Under the pieces are notes generated by a model. The model had not been told where the DNA came from. It ran no database searches and was given only the letters and a program-made list of their open reading frames with translations. A stretch of DNA of 7,228 nucleotides from Limnobacter sp. (GTDB lineage: Bacteria > Pseudomonadota > Gammaproteobacteria > Burkholderiales > Burkholderiaceae_B): contig JAAURO010000079.1 of assembly GCA_012032215.1 (NCBI GenBank), positions 1 to 7,228 of the forward strand, given 5' to 3'. Below, in pieces: positions 6,620 to 7,228 of the stretch. The translations under genes were made by a program, and so were the position numbers. The first letter of the stretch is position 1, and the number at the start of each line of letters is the position of its first letter.

Positions 6620-7228
6620 GGCAATTCAATGAGTTCGATAGCAAGGGCTGTGGCTTCGCCGCCGCCTATGCACAGACAGGCAATGCCGCGCTTGGTGTGG
6701 GTGTGTTGCAAAGCTCCCAGTAGTGTACAGACAATCCTGGTGCCACTGGCTCCAATGGGGTGGCCCAACGCACATGCTCCGCCATGAATATTCACCTTTT
6801 CGGCCGGCAGCCCAAGGCTTTGCATGGCAGCCATGGTAACCACGGCAAAAGGCCTCGTTGATTTCAAACAAATCGACCTGCCGGGTTTTCCAGCCTGTTT
6901 TAAGCAAGAGCTTTTGAATGGCACCAATCGGTGCCGTCGTAAACAGGGCAGGTTTTTGGGCGTGGGTAGTGTGCGCCACCACACGGGCAAGCGGCGTGGC
7001 CCCGAGCCTCTCGGCCAGACTTTGCCGCATCAGAACCACAGCTGCAGCACCATCTGAAATAGACGAACTGTTGGCCGCGGTTACTGTGCCGTTTTTTACA
7101 AAAGCGGGTTTTAGCAAGGGAATGTTGGCGGGGCGGGCCAAAGCGGGTTGTTCATCGTGCGCCAGTGCTGCTAAAGGCGCGATTTCCGCGGTTAAAAAGC
7201 CCTTGGGGCAAGCGCCTGACGGGCTTTT
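6613..7228 (-). pseudogene. Acetyl-CoA acetyltransferase (thiolase), 3' part, frameshifted
   Basis: Thiolases condense or cleave acyl-CoA and acetyl-CoA, in beta-oxidation, acetoacetyl-CoA synthesis or polyhydroxybutyrate supply. Only the C-terminal half (about 205 of an expected 390-400 residues) lies in the window; the N-terminal catalytic Cys is outside it. Three frame segments together read as one thiolase: KARQALA at the edge (7227-7207); then FLTAEIAPL, LLKPAFVKNGTVTAANSSS, DGAAAVVLM and DLFEINEAF (about 7204-6850); then AVVTMAAMQSLG, NIHGGACALGHPIGASGTR and ACLCIGGGEATALAIE to TAA at 6613. The catalytic His of GHP and the C-terminal Cys of CIGGG are both present. One extra T in the run at 6847-6850 separates segments two and three; a shift at the C-run 7205-7208 appears to separate segments one and two. 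The outer two segments share the same frame. The stop overlaps the antiporter ATG (ATGTTAA). Substrate range cannot be told. Confidence 0.85.

Overview
The window looks like a chromosomal stretch from a Gram-negative proteobacterium, probably a betaproteobacterium (Burkholderiales-like). This is inferred from gene content, protein style and a moderate GC content of roughly 53% over the coding part. Genus cannot be fixed by eye. No tRNA, rRNA, CRISPR array, insertion sequence or phage gene was seen.

Layout. Positions 1-250 are GC-rich (160 of 240 bases in 1-240, hand-counted) and hold no recognisable gene. A short promoter and leader region follows, then the intact gene for glutamine-dependent NAD+ synthetase (nadE, + strand, 321-1976). 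Positions 1977-2490 are mostly non-coding; they contain a weak 43-codon ORF on the minus strand, a nested palindrome, and a 42-codon plus-strand ORF with a good ribosome binding site that runs into the next gene. That next gene encodes an intact GMC-family flavin oxidoreductase (2497-4158, +).

The right half is a tightly packed minus-strand cluster that converges on the GMC gene with only 7 bases between stops. In transcription order it contains: a thiolase (acetyl-CoA acetyltransferase; 3' half only, 6613-7228), a KefB/KefC-like K+/H+ antiporter with a cytosolic RCK domain (4857-6619), and a 2-oxoglutarate/Fe(II) dioxygenase of the SM-20/prolyl-4-hydroxylase type (4166-4876). Adjacent genes overlap by 7 and 20 bases, which suggests an operon with translational coupling.

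The most notable observations are these. (1) The GMC enzyme has Asn where nearly all family members have the catalytic His, and His at the partner position 44 residues later. (2) The antiporter and thiolase genes carry frame disruptions, two clear and one probable, each at or beside a four-base homopolymer, while the other three genes are intact. This is either real decay or an assembly error. (3) A short ORF with a strong Shine-Dalgarno sequence overlaps the start of the GMC gene, which itself lacks a clear ribosome binding site. (4) A putative prolyl hydroxylase is coupled to a potassium-efflux-type antiporter. No clearly new multi-gene system was found.
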